From: Brachycybe producta | Taxonomy: Eukaryota > Arthropoda > Diplopoda > Playtdesmida > Andrognathidae | Direction of reading: 5' to 3' | DNA length: 64,000 bases | NCBI GenBank assembly: GCA_036925085.1 | Contig: JAUPFP010000024.1 | Location: forward strand, 1,274,001 to 1,338,000 | In this document: in pieces, positions 33,132 through 45,745 of the stretch | Layout of the letters: every line of letters starts with the position of its first letter | Position numbering within the stretch: the first letter of the stretch is position 1 | Position numbers and translations under genes: made by a program | The notes under the pieces: generated by a model | The model's input: the letters and a program-made list of their open reading frames with translations, nothing else | Database searches by the model: none | What the model was told of the DNA's origin: nothing

Positions 33132-36100
33132 ATGAACCCTCAGTACATGAATACGAGGCCAATGGCCCCAACATTCGGATATGGTCCACCTCAAGGTGAA
33201 CATGGCCCGCAACAGACTAGTTTTCAGAACGGTTCCAGTCAACCGCCGCAACCTGGACTACAACATCCTCAGAGTAGGGCCATTAAAAACCTCATTTGAC
33301 CCCCAGAAATCTTTATAAAAACATTTGTGGAAACTAGAAATTTGTTGAGAATTGCTAATTTGTTGTAAATCATGTTATTTTCTGCTAATTTTTTAATGTT
33401 TCTGACATTTCTACCATTTTATGTTTTTCTCAATTATGAATTCGTTTTTTTTTTCGATAATAAAGGAGGGCCTCCGCCTCCTGGAATGTATAACCCTCCC
33501 TCGACGCAGATTTCGAAACCTGGTTCAATGATGACAAGTTACGGGCCGCCGACTGGAGCTATGAATTCAAATCAAGGAATTCCTGGTTTTCAAAGTGGAG
33601 TAGGACCCGGACCTGTTGGTAATCAACCTCTTCCTCCTCAGAACTCATTTCCAGTGGGTTCGATAAATCCTCCTCCTTCTTCGATGCCACAAGGAGGAAA
33701 TCAGCCATTTGCTTCTGCTCCCGGGCTTCGTCTACCAACCGCTAGACCTCAAATTCCTCCAAGCGGTGGTGGTCCAGGAGTCGTACCACAACAGATGATC
33801 CAACAAATGGGAAATATGTCGCTTTCAGAACAACAGCAACATCAGCAGAATATGAGGCCATCATTTCCTTCTGTATATTAAACGAACAAAACTGTTTATT
33901 TAATCAACTAAACTTGTTATTTGTTATATTTATTTAAAGAGTGGGCCTTTACCAGTGGGTCAAGCAAGTCCACTTCAAAGTAAACCACCACCGCAGCAGG
34001 CTTCGGTCCCTCCCTTTGTTCCATCTCAACCGAATCAAGGTCCGATGCCGACCCAACATCAACTCATGGGTCCTCTTGCTGGTCAAAATAGGCCACAGCC
34101 ATTACCTACTAATTACAATAACTACGGTGCTGGACCAATGAATACTCAGCCCTTTAATTCTGGACCGGCACCTCCTCAGAACTTAGGGCCGCCGCCACCT
34201 CCAACTGGTGTCGTTTCTCCAAATGTAATGCACGGTGGGCAACTGCCACTTTCTCATGTTCCGCCACAGCAGCAGCAGCCGTACGAAACAATGAACGGAC
34301 AGAATGGACCCCCTGGGATGCAATCGTATGGAATGGGCCCTACACCTCCACCTTCAGGACCAAATCAATATCAAGGACCTTCGTTTCAAGGACATTCGGG
34401 GCCGAATTCTGGTCTTGTTTCTGCTCCTGGACACATGATGGCGCCTCCTCCCCATCCTTCGGGGATGCAACAAGGTCCTAATCAAACATATAATCGTATG
34501 GGTCCTGGACCGATGCCACAACAGCAGCCGCAACAACAGCAACCACAGCAACAACAACGAAGACTAGATCCCGAGATGATGCCGAGTCCGGTTTGTCATT
34601 CTTGGGTTATAAAGTTTAAGGCCATAAATGAGAATTTTTTCTGTCTTAGATTCAAGTGATTGAAGATGATCGGAAGAACAGAGAGGGAGTGTTTTTTACT
34701 AACGAAAGAGGAGCCGTTCCACCTTTGGTGACGACCAATTTCGTCACTCAGGACCAAGGTTTAACTTTTCGTTTTTGAGTTATTGTTCTAGTTGATCCGT
34801 AATGGGTATTCTTGTAATTGTTTCAGGCAACTGTAACCCACGATTCATACGTTCTTCGATGTACACTGTTCCGAACAGTCCGGATATGATGAAGCAATCG
34901 TCCATTCCGTTTACGTTAACCATCAGTCCTTTTGCAAACTTAGTTGAGGGCGAAGTTCTACCTCCGATTGTCAATTACGGCGAGATGGGTCCCGTCCGCT
35001 GCATTCGTTGCAAAGCATATATGTGTCCTTACATGCAGTTTATCGATGGCGGGCGTCGATTTCAGTGCAATTTTTGTCGCGCCACCACAGATGGTTCGTC
35101 ACAAACTGTTTAACCAATCGAGTTTCTTTGTTTACAAAACAACTAAAATGATGGAGATGAGTTTCATGATATCTTTTTTTTATTTCAGTGCCTGCCGAAT
35201 ATTTTGCCCATTTGGACCACACGGGACACCGCGTAGACAAATACGAACGTCCGGAACTTTGTTTGGGTTCGTACGAATTTGTCGCCACAAAGGATTATTG
35301 CAAGGTATGCATCGTGTCTATGCATTTGATATTTCACTTGGTTTTATTCTTACATCGATTATTGTTTATTATCGATTATTATTCAGAATAACGTGATTCC
35401 TCAAGCTCCGGCGTTCATTTTTCTCATTGATGTCTCTTACAACAACGTTCATAGTGGCGTTGTTCATCTACTTTGTGAAAACATGAAGGCAGTTCTGGCC
35501 AATTTGCCAAGGTGATTGACTGTTCGCTTTAGAAGCGTTAATAAATTTGCTTCCGTTTCAATGATAATCAACTAGACGTTTCTTCTCAGAGAATCAAATT
35601 CGGAAGAATCACAAGTGAAAGTGGGTTTCATTACGTACAACAGCTCTGTCCATTTTTACAACCTTAATGTAATTTTTATTAATTACTTTTTTTTTTTGGA
35701 GTTATCTCGTAAAAGTTTTTTGATTCAATGCGATTTTTAATTTGTTCTTATTTTCTAAAAGAGTTGTTTAGCTCAGCCACAAGTGATGGTTGTACCCGAC
35801 GTTCAAGACATGTTTATGCCACTTCTAGATGGATTTCTTGTCGGTCTTAACGAATCCGAGCATCTTATCGATGGCCTAATGGAACAGATTCCCCTCATGT
35901 ATCAAGATTGTCGCGATACAGAAACGATCCTCGGACCGGCGATCAAAGCCGGTTTGGAAGCACTTAAGGTGAATCGAATTGTTATTTATATCGTTTTGAT
36001 CGAAATTCTAAAGAAAGAAAAACTATTTAATGAAAATAAAAAGGCGGCAGATCGATCTGGAAAGCTTTTCGTTTTTCATTCGTCGTTACCGATTGCCGAA

Positions 36101-38997
36101 GCTCCGGGAAAACTAAAGAACCGAGACGATCGTAAATTACTTGGAACAGATAAAGAAAAGGTTTTTTTTTTATAAATATTCTAGATTCGTTTTAGTTAAC
36201 AAAATTTTTATGTTTCTAACAATCTTTCGTATTTTGTTATCTCTAAGGCTATTCTTGCCCCACAAAATAACTTTTACAGTCAGTTAGGACATGAATGTGT
36301 AGCAGCCGCTTGCAGCGTTGATCTTTTTACTTTTCCTAACGCTTACATCGACATTGCAACTATTGGACAGATTTGTCGACTTACCGGTGGTGAACTTCAT
36401 AAGTACACTTACTTTCAGGTGATTTTGACACTTAAGCTGATTTTAAAATAAAATCGAACCTTGAACACGGGTTATTCTGTGTTTCAGGTGTTAAATTAAG
36501 AGAAACTTTGTTTAAAAAACTAGAAGAGTAATGCAATCACTTAATGATATTTTTGCGTTGATATGTTGTAAAATAAGCTTTTTGTTTACGTTTGAAAATG
36601 TCCTAACAGTAAGCAAACGTTAATTTTTATTTTTAAAAACTTAATTTAAAGATATCATGAAAATACTTTTACAGAGTTTGGAAATCAATTTATATAAACT
36701 ATTTTTAACTTCGTACAATTTCACGATATTTCGTTTAGGTTGAATTAGATGGACCTCGATTCGTTGAAGATTTAAGAAGGTCGATATCGAAACAAGTTGC
36801 TTTCGATGCCATCATGAGAGTTAGAACGAGCACTGGAATACGTCCGACTGAATTTTACGGAAATTATTTCATGTCGAATACGACTGACGTTGAACTTGCT
36901 GCCGTCGATAGCGACAAAGCGATTTGTGTGGAGATCAAACACGACGATAAATTAGCAGAAGACGATGCCGTATTTATTCAGGTTTGAATCGTATTATTTT
37001 TGAGAGTTTGAACTTTGTTGTTTTATTGGTTATTGTTTTGTAGGCTGCTATTTTGTATACGAGTGTTGGCGGCCAACGTAGGTTAAGAGTTCATAATCTT
37101 TCGCTGAACACGTGCGCACAAATGGCCGATCTCTATCGGAACTGCGAATTAGACGCAATTATGAACTACTTCTCGAAAGCCTGTTAGTAATATTATTTTT
37201 AGCATTTCTGTGGTTGTTATTTAAATTTACTTTAAAGTGTAAATGTTAGTTGTTTTCAAAAGCAACATTAGAGTGATTTCTCATTTGTTTAGGTTTTTTG
37301 GAAGCAAAATTAAGAGCAACTTGAATGTGTTTTAGAAACTATGTTGATATCTTTCAAAATAATGTTTTTATGTCAGTTTGAAAAAGATTCATTTTTAAGC
37401 ATGCGATATTATTAAAATTTTGGTCTATAAAAAGTTTATTTTTTAAAGATATCAACTTGCAAATTCAGCTACCGTTCTAGTTTCTAACACCCTTTTAATT
37501 TCTCTTTAGTGTTGCTCTTGAAATGCAGAAAATAATTTCTGAAACTACAAAATAACCACGGGTTGAAATCTCCTGTTAATTTATTTTTGGTTATATGTTA
37601 AGGTCTTCGTAAATTGTGCGATCAAAGTCCAAAACAGGTTCGAGACGATCTAATAACCAAGTGTGCCACAAGTCTTGCATGTTATCGTAAGAATTGTGCC
37701 AATCCCTCTTCTGCCGGTCAGCTCATTCTTCCCGAGTGTATGAAACTGTTGCCATTATACGGCAATTGTCTCCTCAAGTGTGATGCTATTTCTGGAGGTG
37801 CATTCGTTTATACTTTTTATGTAAATATAAACAAAACTTCTTTCTAAAAATAAGATTGATGTTTAGGATCCGATATGACTATCGACGATCGTAGTTTTGC
37901 GATGCATGCTCTGAATAGTATGGACGTTGCCGCTTCGCTCAATTATATTTATCCTCGTCTTGTTCCCATTCACGATCTTGATCCGAACTCTCTGGGAATA
38001 CCGAGTGCGTTACGATGTTCCGTCGAGAAACTCAAAGATAACGGAGCGTACCTGCTCGGTTTGTATTTTACAGGATGTTTGCTCGATAATAATCGAAGAT
38101 AATTTGTTTCGACTTTTGTCGTAAAACGTTTTTATTTTGCAACAGAGAATGGAATTCTGTTGTTCTTTTGGATCGGAATGAATGTCGATTCTGAATGGTT
38201 GATGAACGTTTTCGGTGTACAATCTGTTTCTCAGATCGATATCGATAAGGTATAATTCTTATATATGTTTCGTATTTAGAAACTTGAGGGGGTTGATGGC
38301 AGATGGCGTTGAAATCATGTCCTAATTTCTTAAATCTGACTGAAATTCCAAAATCAGTTTCATTAAATAGCAACAGTATATATCTATCTAGTTGCTGAAA
38401 AAAATTTCATGAAAGGGGGGGGGGGTATGTTTAAAAATAAACTTTATAAGGCATTTTTATTGTAAAAAAAAATTGAAACTTTTATCATTTTCAAACTGAC
38501 ATAAAATTTATTCTAAAAGATATTGTAAAAGTTCTCTTCATATATTCGTTTAGACTTTCCAGTTTTAAACAAGTCTCGAAATTTAACTAAAACCTAACTT
38601 TTTGCACCCCATGATACCCAAAATAACCCTCTTAACAAAGACATAATTATGTTTTGAAATAAAATCGTTTGGTTTTTTTTAAAGACTTCTTTGTTGGAAC
38701 TTGATAATCCAACATCACGGAACATTCATCGAATCATTAATCAGTTTCGTGAAGAAAGACAACGATGTCTTAAGGTTGTAAATATGTTTTATTTTTGTCG
38801 TCGTGGTTGTTTTAAACTTTACTTTTCATGCTTTTTTTATTGTTTTTTTTTTGTAGCTCGTTCTCGTACGGCAGCGAGACAAATTAGAAATTGTTTTCAA
38901 ACATTTTCTTGTCGAAGATAAAGGAATGGACAACAGCCCGTCTTACGTTGATTTCTTATGTCACGTACACAGAGAAATAAGAAATCTTTTGAGTTGA
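33132..38997 (+). CDS. SEC24C: Sec24 COPII coat cargo-binding subunit (Sec24C/D type)
   Basis: COPII inner-coat subunit that selects cargo at ER exit sites with Sec23. Eighteen exons: 33132-33273, 33466-33872, 33940-34590, 34650-34758, 34827-35093, 35189-35304, 35387-35511, 35590-35668, 35762-35968, 36044-36160, 36248-36418, 36739-36981, 37044-37182, 37603-37797, 37867-38058, 38146-38249, 38685-38774, 38857-38997. The total is 3495 bases (1164 residues). About 400 residues of Pro/Gln/Gly-rich N-terminus precede the body. The zinc finger is [12 protein letters not shown]...FQCNFC near residues 496-522. Trunk, beta-sandwich, helical and gelsolin parts follow ([48 protein letters not shown]). 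The end [20 protein letters not shown] is typical of the family. Two introns carry foldback repeats. Sec24C/D rather than A/B is judged from the long P/Q-rich head. Confidence 0.95.
36440..36665. repeat. Foldback repeat fragment in a Sec24 intron
   Basis: Left arm with ttctgtgtttcaggtgttaa and aaactagaagagtaatgcaa, followed by the centre; the right arm is decayed. Confidence 0.65.
37260..37560. repeat. Foldback repeat copy in a Sec24 intron
   Basis: Holds tgatatctttcaaaataatg in the centre and gctaccgttctagtttctaa on the right. It fills most of the 37183-37602 intron. Confidence 0.7.
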
Positions 38998-40131
38998 AAG
39001 TTTAATAATTATTAATGTGTAACTTGTTTTGTGTATGATTACGAGGGTTTGTATCATGTGTTTGTACAAGGGGAAAGGGGGGAACGAGGAGTGGAGAGAA
39101 ACAACAAATAAAAATACAAAAGAGAAGAAGAGAATGTTGTATGAAAGAAAGACAAAAGCGAATTAATATGTCGCAGTATTTCATTTAATTGTGGCCTTGT
39201 TTTACAAGTGTTTACTGCCACTTAAAATTAATATAAAGATAATATTTAAAAAAAAAAGTATTGGGTATGTTTTAGAAATTTAAACAGTTGTTTTGTTTTT
39301 TTCAACATTTATATTAATTGTATTTGCTTTTTATAGTTTTCAGTAAGTCAGCAAATTGTAAGACGTGTTTTTTGGTTAATATTATTTCAATATTAAGATT
39401 GTTTTGTGCAAGAAAATTGCAACAAGAATCTGAATCTTGATTCTAATTTTATTGCAATTTATAAAGGATTTTAATTTTGACTTAACATCGATCAACGATT
39501 CGGCTTCTTTTTTTTTATAACATAAAAAAAGGTTTTTCTTCACAACGTTCTATGACTTTCAAAATAAAAATATTTTGTTAAATTAGTTAAAATTTGTTAG
39601 TATTGTAATAATTTATCAACTTTTATTTCTAGAATTCTATTGAGATCTTTCGAAGTTTCGAACAGATGTGACATTAACAACATCTGACGTAGTTTTTTAG
39701 CGATTGTTACGAATTTATTTGAACAGCTGTTGTCTGTTCTATTGTAGTTTAACGTGGTTACGGTTGCGATTTACGAGACCTTGAAACTGAAAAGATGTAA
39801 CTCTTGTGTTACTTATTATTTGCAAACCGAATTCGGTTGCATTGACTTTTTGAGATATTCAAACGTTTAATTTTATTCATATTATGTTTGTGGTCCGGGT
39901 TGTTTGTTTTTCGGAGTCATTTACCAAATTGCCGAGGTACTATAAACAATTTGCGATGTAAATAATAGTAGATTTAGAAACGAGGAAATACAAAAAAAGA
40001 GAGGACGAGGAAGATGAAAACAGGATGTTACTCAATTGTTTGCGTGCGTTCATATTGCATCCTTTGAAGATGTAACATTCTCAATCGAATGTTTTATTTA
40101 TTTTATTAAAAAAAAAGACGTGGACAGGATC
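38998..40131. other. Sec24 3' UTR and RASEF 5' region
   Basis: AT-rich, with no repeat family recognised. Upstream of 40132 an A-rich acceptor-like site (aaaaaaaaag) at about 40117 could end a 5' UTR intron. Confidence 0.4.
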
Positions 40132-43100
40132 ATGGAAACAATTAAAGAAGAAGAAGATCCATTAGCAACTTCTCATAATATGGAAGGAAAGAAAGGACAA
40201 GTTCAAGAACTTTTCCTTTTATGTGACACAGAAAGAAGAGGATATGTGACAATTAACGACTTACAACATTTACGTCAAGAATTGGGTCTCAGTGCTGAAC
40301 AGATTAGAACTGTTTTTGCTCATTTAGATAAAGATAATAACGGATATTTAACATTTGATGAGTTCGAAGAAGGTCTTGGTATGTTTGTGTTGGTTAATTT
40401 GTGATATGACGATTAATTGTTGCGTTTTAGTCGTTTTTCTAAAGCAGTCCAATAGACATTTGGAATTCATCGACTCGAGGCCTAAGAAAAATTGTTATAC
40501 TAAAAGAAAGATGTTTCGGGATAGTTATTACGAAAGAATTGCAAGTTGTAGCAGCACTACGGAAATTCTAGAACTTCTTCGAGAGTATTAGAAAGAATGA
40601 TATTTATGTTTTTTTCTTACAAATTTGGATTTATCACTTGTTGAATTTAATTTAATTTAATAGCAGTGAAAATGGCAAAGAGTTTTGGAATTTTATTCAA
40701 GCTGAACATCCCGAATTGGTTCCACATTTCGAAGATTTTCTTGCTAGTCTTGCAACAGAACATAACAAACTAAAAGAAGAAAGTGTTGTTCTTCAAGATA
40801 GTTTCAATAAGTATGAGACTTTAACGCTCATTAATTTTAACAATTAGAATTTGTTACCTCGGTTTTTTTTTTACATTTTCAGAAAATCTTTAGCATATGA
40901 ACAACAGATTCAAGCTCTGTACGAAGAAATGGAAGCTCAGCTACAGAAAGAAAGAGAAGATATATTATTAAAAGTTAACCAGATACATTTTTTGTTTTAG
41001 TTTCTTGCATTTTTACAAATTAATAGCTCTTTTTTTTTAAAGAAATCGCAACTTGAGAAACAATTACGCGAAGAGCTTCAAGAAGCGAGTAACGCAAAAG
41101 ATCAAGATAGTCAAGACCTTCTAGAGAAGTGGTTCTTGGCCGAAAGAGAATTACAGACTGCGAGAGAACTCCGATTGGTGACATCTCAAGAAAATCAGAA
41201 ATTGTTACAAGTAGATTTCTTGCAGTCTTTATATTTAATGAGGCATATAGTTAATTTTTATCCGTAATTACGGTTTAATAGGAGAAGGAGCAGCTGAAGT
41301 ATGACCTGGAGATTTATCAGAGGAAGATGACTGATTTACGTCTTCAACTCGAACAAGCCAGAGAGGATAACTTGGTGGACAAGCGACAGCATTACAAGTA
41401 ACGAGTTACAGCTAGTAGATGCCTTTTGCTAAATTCGTTGCTTCGGAACAATTAAATGTTTTTTCATTGAAAAGATCAGCGTTTCAACTATCAGAAAAAA
41501 TTGCTTGGGAAAGAGAAGCACTTGATAAACAACTGAGTTTATTGAGAACGATAAATAAGCGGCTCGTAGATGATAGTGATGAAATGGCGAATGCAGTAAG
41601 CAGTATTCATTATTATTACCAATCAGCAAATTTACTAATTACATATTTAAAATTTATGAAAACAGAAAATAATTCAACAAACATGATCCTAAATGGAAAA
41701 CCAAAAACAAAATATCTTGTGAAATCTAAACAGCTCTGTAGAAATGAATGAAAGTTTAAAAGAAACTATAGAAAATGTATTCATAAACATATAACCCACA
41801 AATAATTTTCTAGCTGTGTACCTTCGATCTTTTTTATAGTTTATATTTAGTTTGTAATTTGTTTTAAAAATATGTTAGCAAATTCTCTAATTAGAATCTT
41901 AATGTGAAAATCTCATTCTGATTATTTGAAATGTTTTATTTAATTTATTCTAAAGGAAGTTCTTGGATCGACACCTTTTGCTCCAGTTACCACAAATACT
42001 GAAATGTTATCCAAAAACCTTAGTGATAAACGTGGTAGTGTAATGGCCGATTATTTTGGAATTTCACCTAAGTACACAGACTCTACTATTTTAATAAAGT
42101 TATAACGTTTAATAAACTTTTGTATTTTTTCTAGTAATTTCGAATCGTTCGATGATGATGTATTCAACGGTTCTTTTGATATGACAAAGTCACAGTCGGG
42201 GACGGCACCACTGTGTCTTGTTCATCCTAATAACCACACTTCACGGCCGAATTCTGTCATTAATACATTTGACATCAACAAGAACAAAACATCGAGGAAT
42301 CCTTTGAGTTCAATGAGAACGTCGAGTAACGAAAGTGATAAAAAAGAAGTTTGTCTCACGTTTTCAATATGACTTCTTGATTAAACCACCTTAATTATAT
42401 TTTCTTTAAAGGAATTGTTGCTTCCACAATTTTTTTATAAAGTGGTTTTCATTGGAGATTCTGCAGTTGGAAAAACAAGTTTAATAAATAAAATCTGTAA
42501 CGTGCAATTTAAAGAGACTATTGGAACAACGATCGGTGTTGATTTTCGTACACGAAACATCGTTTGCGATGACCGTGTGATCGTCTTGCAAATTTGGGAC
42601 ACTGCAGGACAAGAAAGGTTTTTTTTTTTAAATATATATATGTATATAAATAAATATAACGTATTGCAGTCGCATTTGTGATCTTTTATTTTAAAAAAGG
42701 TTTCGTAGCATCACTTGTCAATATATGCGACGATCAGACGTAGTTGTAGTCGTTTACGACGTAACCTCCGAGGCGTCTTACAGTAACGTTGCGAGTTGGA
42801 TGTCCAGCATTGACGTAAATTTGTATTTAATCATAATAATTAACAATCAAAACACGAGTTTTTTTGTGTCGTTTTTTAGGATGTTCATAATCTGAACACT
42901 TTGATCGTTCTGATTGGTAATAAGATCGATTCGGAATACGTCAAATTAACTACGAACGATGGTGAAAGGTTAGCAATGGTAGGTGTTACCATATTCAATA
43001 GGCGTTTCTTTCTCAAAACACCAATTAGGCCTTCTGTTTTGAATGTTGTTGTTTTTAGCTAATTTATGTGTTATTAGGATAAAAATGCATTGTTTTTCGA

Positions 43101-43338
43101 GACGAGTGCAAAAACGGGTGTTGGAATAGATGAACTTATTTCAACTTTAGCAAGGTTTAATTTTTAGTAGCTTATTTGGTTTTAGCCTGAAAATAAAACT
43201 TAAAAGTTTCAATATGTATTTTTTTTTTTTCAAAGTAAACTTCAAACGGGTCAAAGGGACAATTACGAAAATAATTCGGTTATGAAGCTGACGTGTCAAG
43301 AAAGTCAACAAAAACCGAAAAAGAAAACGTGTTGTTAG
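40132..43338 (+). CDS. RASEF: RASEF/Rab45-like EF-hand, coiled-coil Rab GTPase
   Basis: Large Rab of the RASEF/Rab44/CRACR2A class, linking calcium sensing to membrane traffic. Fourteen exons: 40132-40378, 40431-40584, 40664-40810, 40883-40973, 41043-41210, 41282-41397, 41475-41595, 41956-42071, 42135-42348, 42412-42617, 42700-42814, 42880-42978, 43078-43154, 43236-43338. They total 1974 bases (657 residues). The N-terminus has an EF-hand pair; the second loop DKDNNGYLTFDE is canonical. A charged coiled coil covers roughly residues 150-390. A Ser/Asn-rich linker follows. The Rab domain starts near residue 465, with GDSAVGKTS, TIGVDF, WDTAGQERF, NKID and ETSAK all intact. The end KKTCC is a double-cysteine prenylation signal. 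An upstream in-frame ATG at 40036 exists, but 40132 gives the family-like start. Confidence 0.92.
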
Positions 43339-43489
43339 ATTTAGGCTACAATTATAGTCGGCATTTTTGACGTAATTACTTTTCTGATCTGTATTTAAAT
43401 TATACACGGATCATAGAGGATGTTAGTGCGAAATGTCTTATTTATTTATTTTCTATGTTATTATTTGTTAACTTATAATATTTATAAAC

Positions 43490-43773
43490 AAAAATTATCA
43501 AATGAAATATGGTTTATTTTTTGGTCTTAAATATTTTATCTATTTGATATTGATAAGTTTAATTAGGGTAAAGTTTAATTGTGTAATTAGTTTAATTTAA
43601 TTAATTTGAATTATTTAATTTGTTTACTTTTTAATAATAATAAATTATCAAATGAGTTTCAGTTTATTTTTGGTCTTAAATATTTTATCTATTTTGTTTG
43701 ATATTGATAAGTTTAATTAAGCGAATACGGTAAAGGTTAATTGTGTAATTAGTTTAGATTAATTAATTTGAAT
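43490..43773. repeat. Direct duplication of about 140 bases
   Basis: Two side-by-side copies (about 43490-43613 and 43630-43773), each with ttggtcttaaatattttatc, gatattgataagtttaatta and ttgtgtaattagttta in the same order. They differ by small indels. Confidence 0.8.
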
Positions 43774-44582
43774 TTCGCGCCTTTTTGGTCAATGTTTGAT
43801 CTTTTAATCGATAGATGGCGTAATAATCAATCCAATATGGCTCCTCCCATTTACTGCGTGTTCTTTACATATTTAGTTTTTTTTTCAATAACTATAAAGC
43901 GATTTTGAGGTGTTTTTTTCGGAAGTTAAGAAATATTCAGGTAATTGTTCTATTTTCTCGTCTAGGGTAAGATTGAAGTGTCTAAACGAAATTTAGTAGG
44001 TTTTCCTAAAACGCAGAAACTACTATGGCGCTGTAGGAAACGTCTGATAGAAACTTCAGAAATTCATCAGAAAAATAACTAAAAAACTGCGTAAACATAA
44101 ATTTGTTAAGCACTTTCAGTGTATTTCTGCCTTTTTTTTCATTAGTTTTAATGATTTTGAATGAATTTTTGCATTTTCTTATCAAGTGTCGTTTTTCGGC
44201 TGATTTACAGACGTTTCAGAAAGCGTCATAGTATTTTCTGCGATTTCCGCAAAATTCTATTTTAGAGAAGAAGAAAAAGTTGTGGAGGAATGAATAATAA
44301 ATAGTATAGCCTCTCTTCAATTGTCTCTCTTTATTCGTCTTTTTTAATTCTCTTTCTAAAGCGAACTTTCAATCTCTTTTAGATGGTATTGAATTGTAGT
44401 CATTTTGTAGACGAACTCAAAAAAAAATCAGCTTCAAGTAGAGGTGGCTCCATATATTTGCCACATTTTGCTTCGCTCTAGTTGAGCTACCTGTATAACA
44501 GGAAATTGTGCCCAGCATTTTATGACGTCAGACCAAGTAACAAACCAATTAGAAATTGATGACGCACAATTACACAATTGCC

Positions 44583-44777
44583 TGATAGGCATCTGTAGAC
44601 AGCTTCAGAATTTTTTTCGTTCCACCCTTTTATAAACGTCATCAATTTTTAATTAGTTTGTTACTGGGTCTGATGTCACATGTCCCGCTCTTTTTATTTC
44701 TAATTGGTCGGTATTTAGTCTGACGCTCATAAAAAGGCGGAGTCAAAGAAATTCTGATGCTGTCTGCAGATGCCTGT
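44583..44777. mobile_element. CAGGC-type element nested in another, 8-bp duplication
   Basis: Starts tgataggcatctgtagacag and ends gctgtctgcagatgcctgt. Flanked by exact CAATTGCC repeats (44575-44582 and 44778-44785), which belong to the end of an older, partial element of the sister subfamily starting near 44500. Confidence 0.8.
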
Positions 44778-44811
44778 CAATTGCCTTTAGCTGTATAAAT
44801 ATTACTAGCGT

Positions 44812-45015
44812 TAGCCCATTAGTATTAGCAGAACGCATGCGTATTGCCATCTTATCGTTTTATATAGGATTTTATATAGGTTTCCTATAGTGAGCGTCTC
44901 ATCGGCAATTTCCATTGATCAATAGATGGCGCTGCTAACGCAAATCTGCAATCACTTTCCTATATAAAACGATAAGATGGCAATACGCATGCGCTCTGCT
45001 AATACTAATGGGCTA
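44812..45015. mobile_element. Mutator-like short element with 58-base inverted ends
   Basis: Arms of about 58 bases beginning tagcccattagtattagcag pair with the right end almost perfectly. Flanks ttactagcgt and ttactagtgt (10 bases, one mismatch) suggest a 9-10 bp target duplication, as for MULEs. 204 bp. Confidence 0.75.
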
Positions 45016-45380
45016 TTACTAGTGTATAAATATATTTATTGAAGGTTTGAAGTGACGTTGGACGAAAATACTAATCGATAAGCCGTATTTTGACAAAGGA
45101 AAAAAAAGAGCTGTGTTAAAATTCATGGGAGGAGGAAGACAAATGAAAATTTCCATTTTTTAAGTAATAATGTTAAAGTATTAATGTTGTTCCTTTTTAG
45201 TTTGCATTAATTAGAAGAAATCATAGAAAACAGTTTTATGATTTTATTATTGAAGCATTTTTAGAGATGATATTGAAACTTTGTTGATTTAAACGACAAA
45301 AATACTCGTAAACTGATCTTTAAAAAAAAAAGAACTGTCGACCCTCCCAGTTGTTGCCCCTCTGTATTTTTAAAGGGTGT

Positions 45381-45437
45381 TTGTGGCCCCCCTTCCCCCT
45401 CCACATTTGTGGCCCCCCTCCCCCTCCACATTTGTGG
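45381..45437. repeat. C-rich short tandem repeat
   Basis: About two and a half copies of a unit containing ccccctccacatttgtggcc. Confidence 0.8.
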
Positions 45438-45496
45438 CAGCTTCATAATAAATGAATGATTTATGGATTATTTATTAAGTGGGATGGAAGTCAGAG

Positions 45497-45524
<28 letters not shown>
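45497..45524. repeat. CT microsatellite
   Basis: About 14 CT units upstream of the adenosine deaminase gene. Confidence 0.9.
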
Positions 45525-45527
<3 letters not shown>

Positions 45528-45745
45528 GCGCTATTTATGTCATATTTAGTTGCCGTTAAGTGATGAAACGCTGATATAAAGCAATTTAATATTATAACAG
45601 GGTTTTATTATTTTTTTTCTCTCTCTCTCTGATAATGTTATCTATTTTTTCCAGATTAATTGTTATCTTGAGTCGTAACTCACACATCTTGAAGACAGAG
45701 AAAAGTTTCTTCTTAGTTGGTTTACGTAGTTACGTCACGTCGATA

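Larger units (their letters stand above)
43339..45745. other. Intergenic region between RASEF and adenosine deaminase
   Basis: Holds a direct duplication (43490-43773), a nested pair of CAGGC-type elements (44500-44790), a long-armed inverted-repeat element (44812-45015), a C-rich tandem repeat (45381-45437) and a CT run (45497-45524). No supported exon. Confidence 0.5.

Noticed and set aside
41740-41779. Possible extra RASEF exon reading SVEMNESLKETIEN
   Set aside because: Acceptor and donor are present, but its phase does not fit the flanking exons, which already join in phase 0 and give a full-length open frame.
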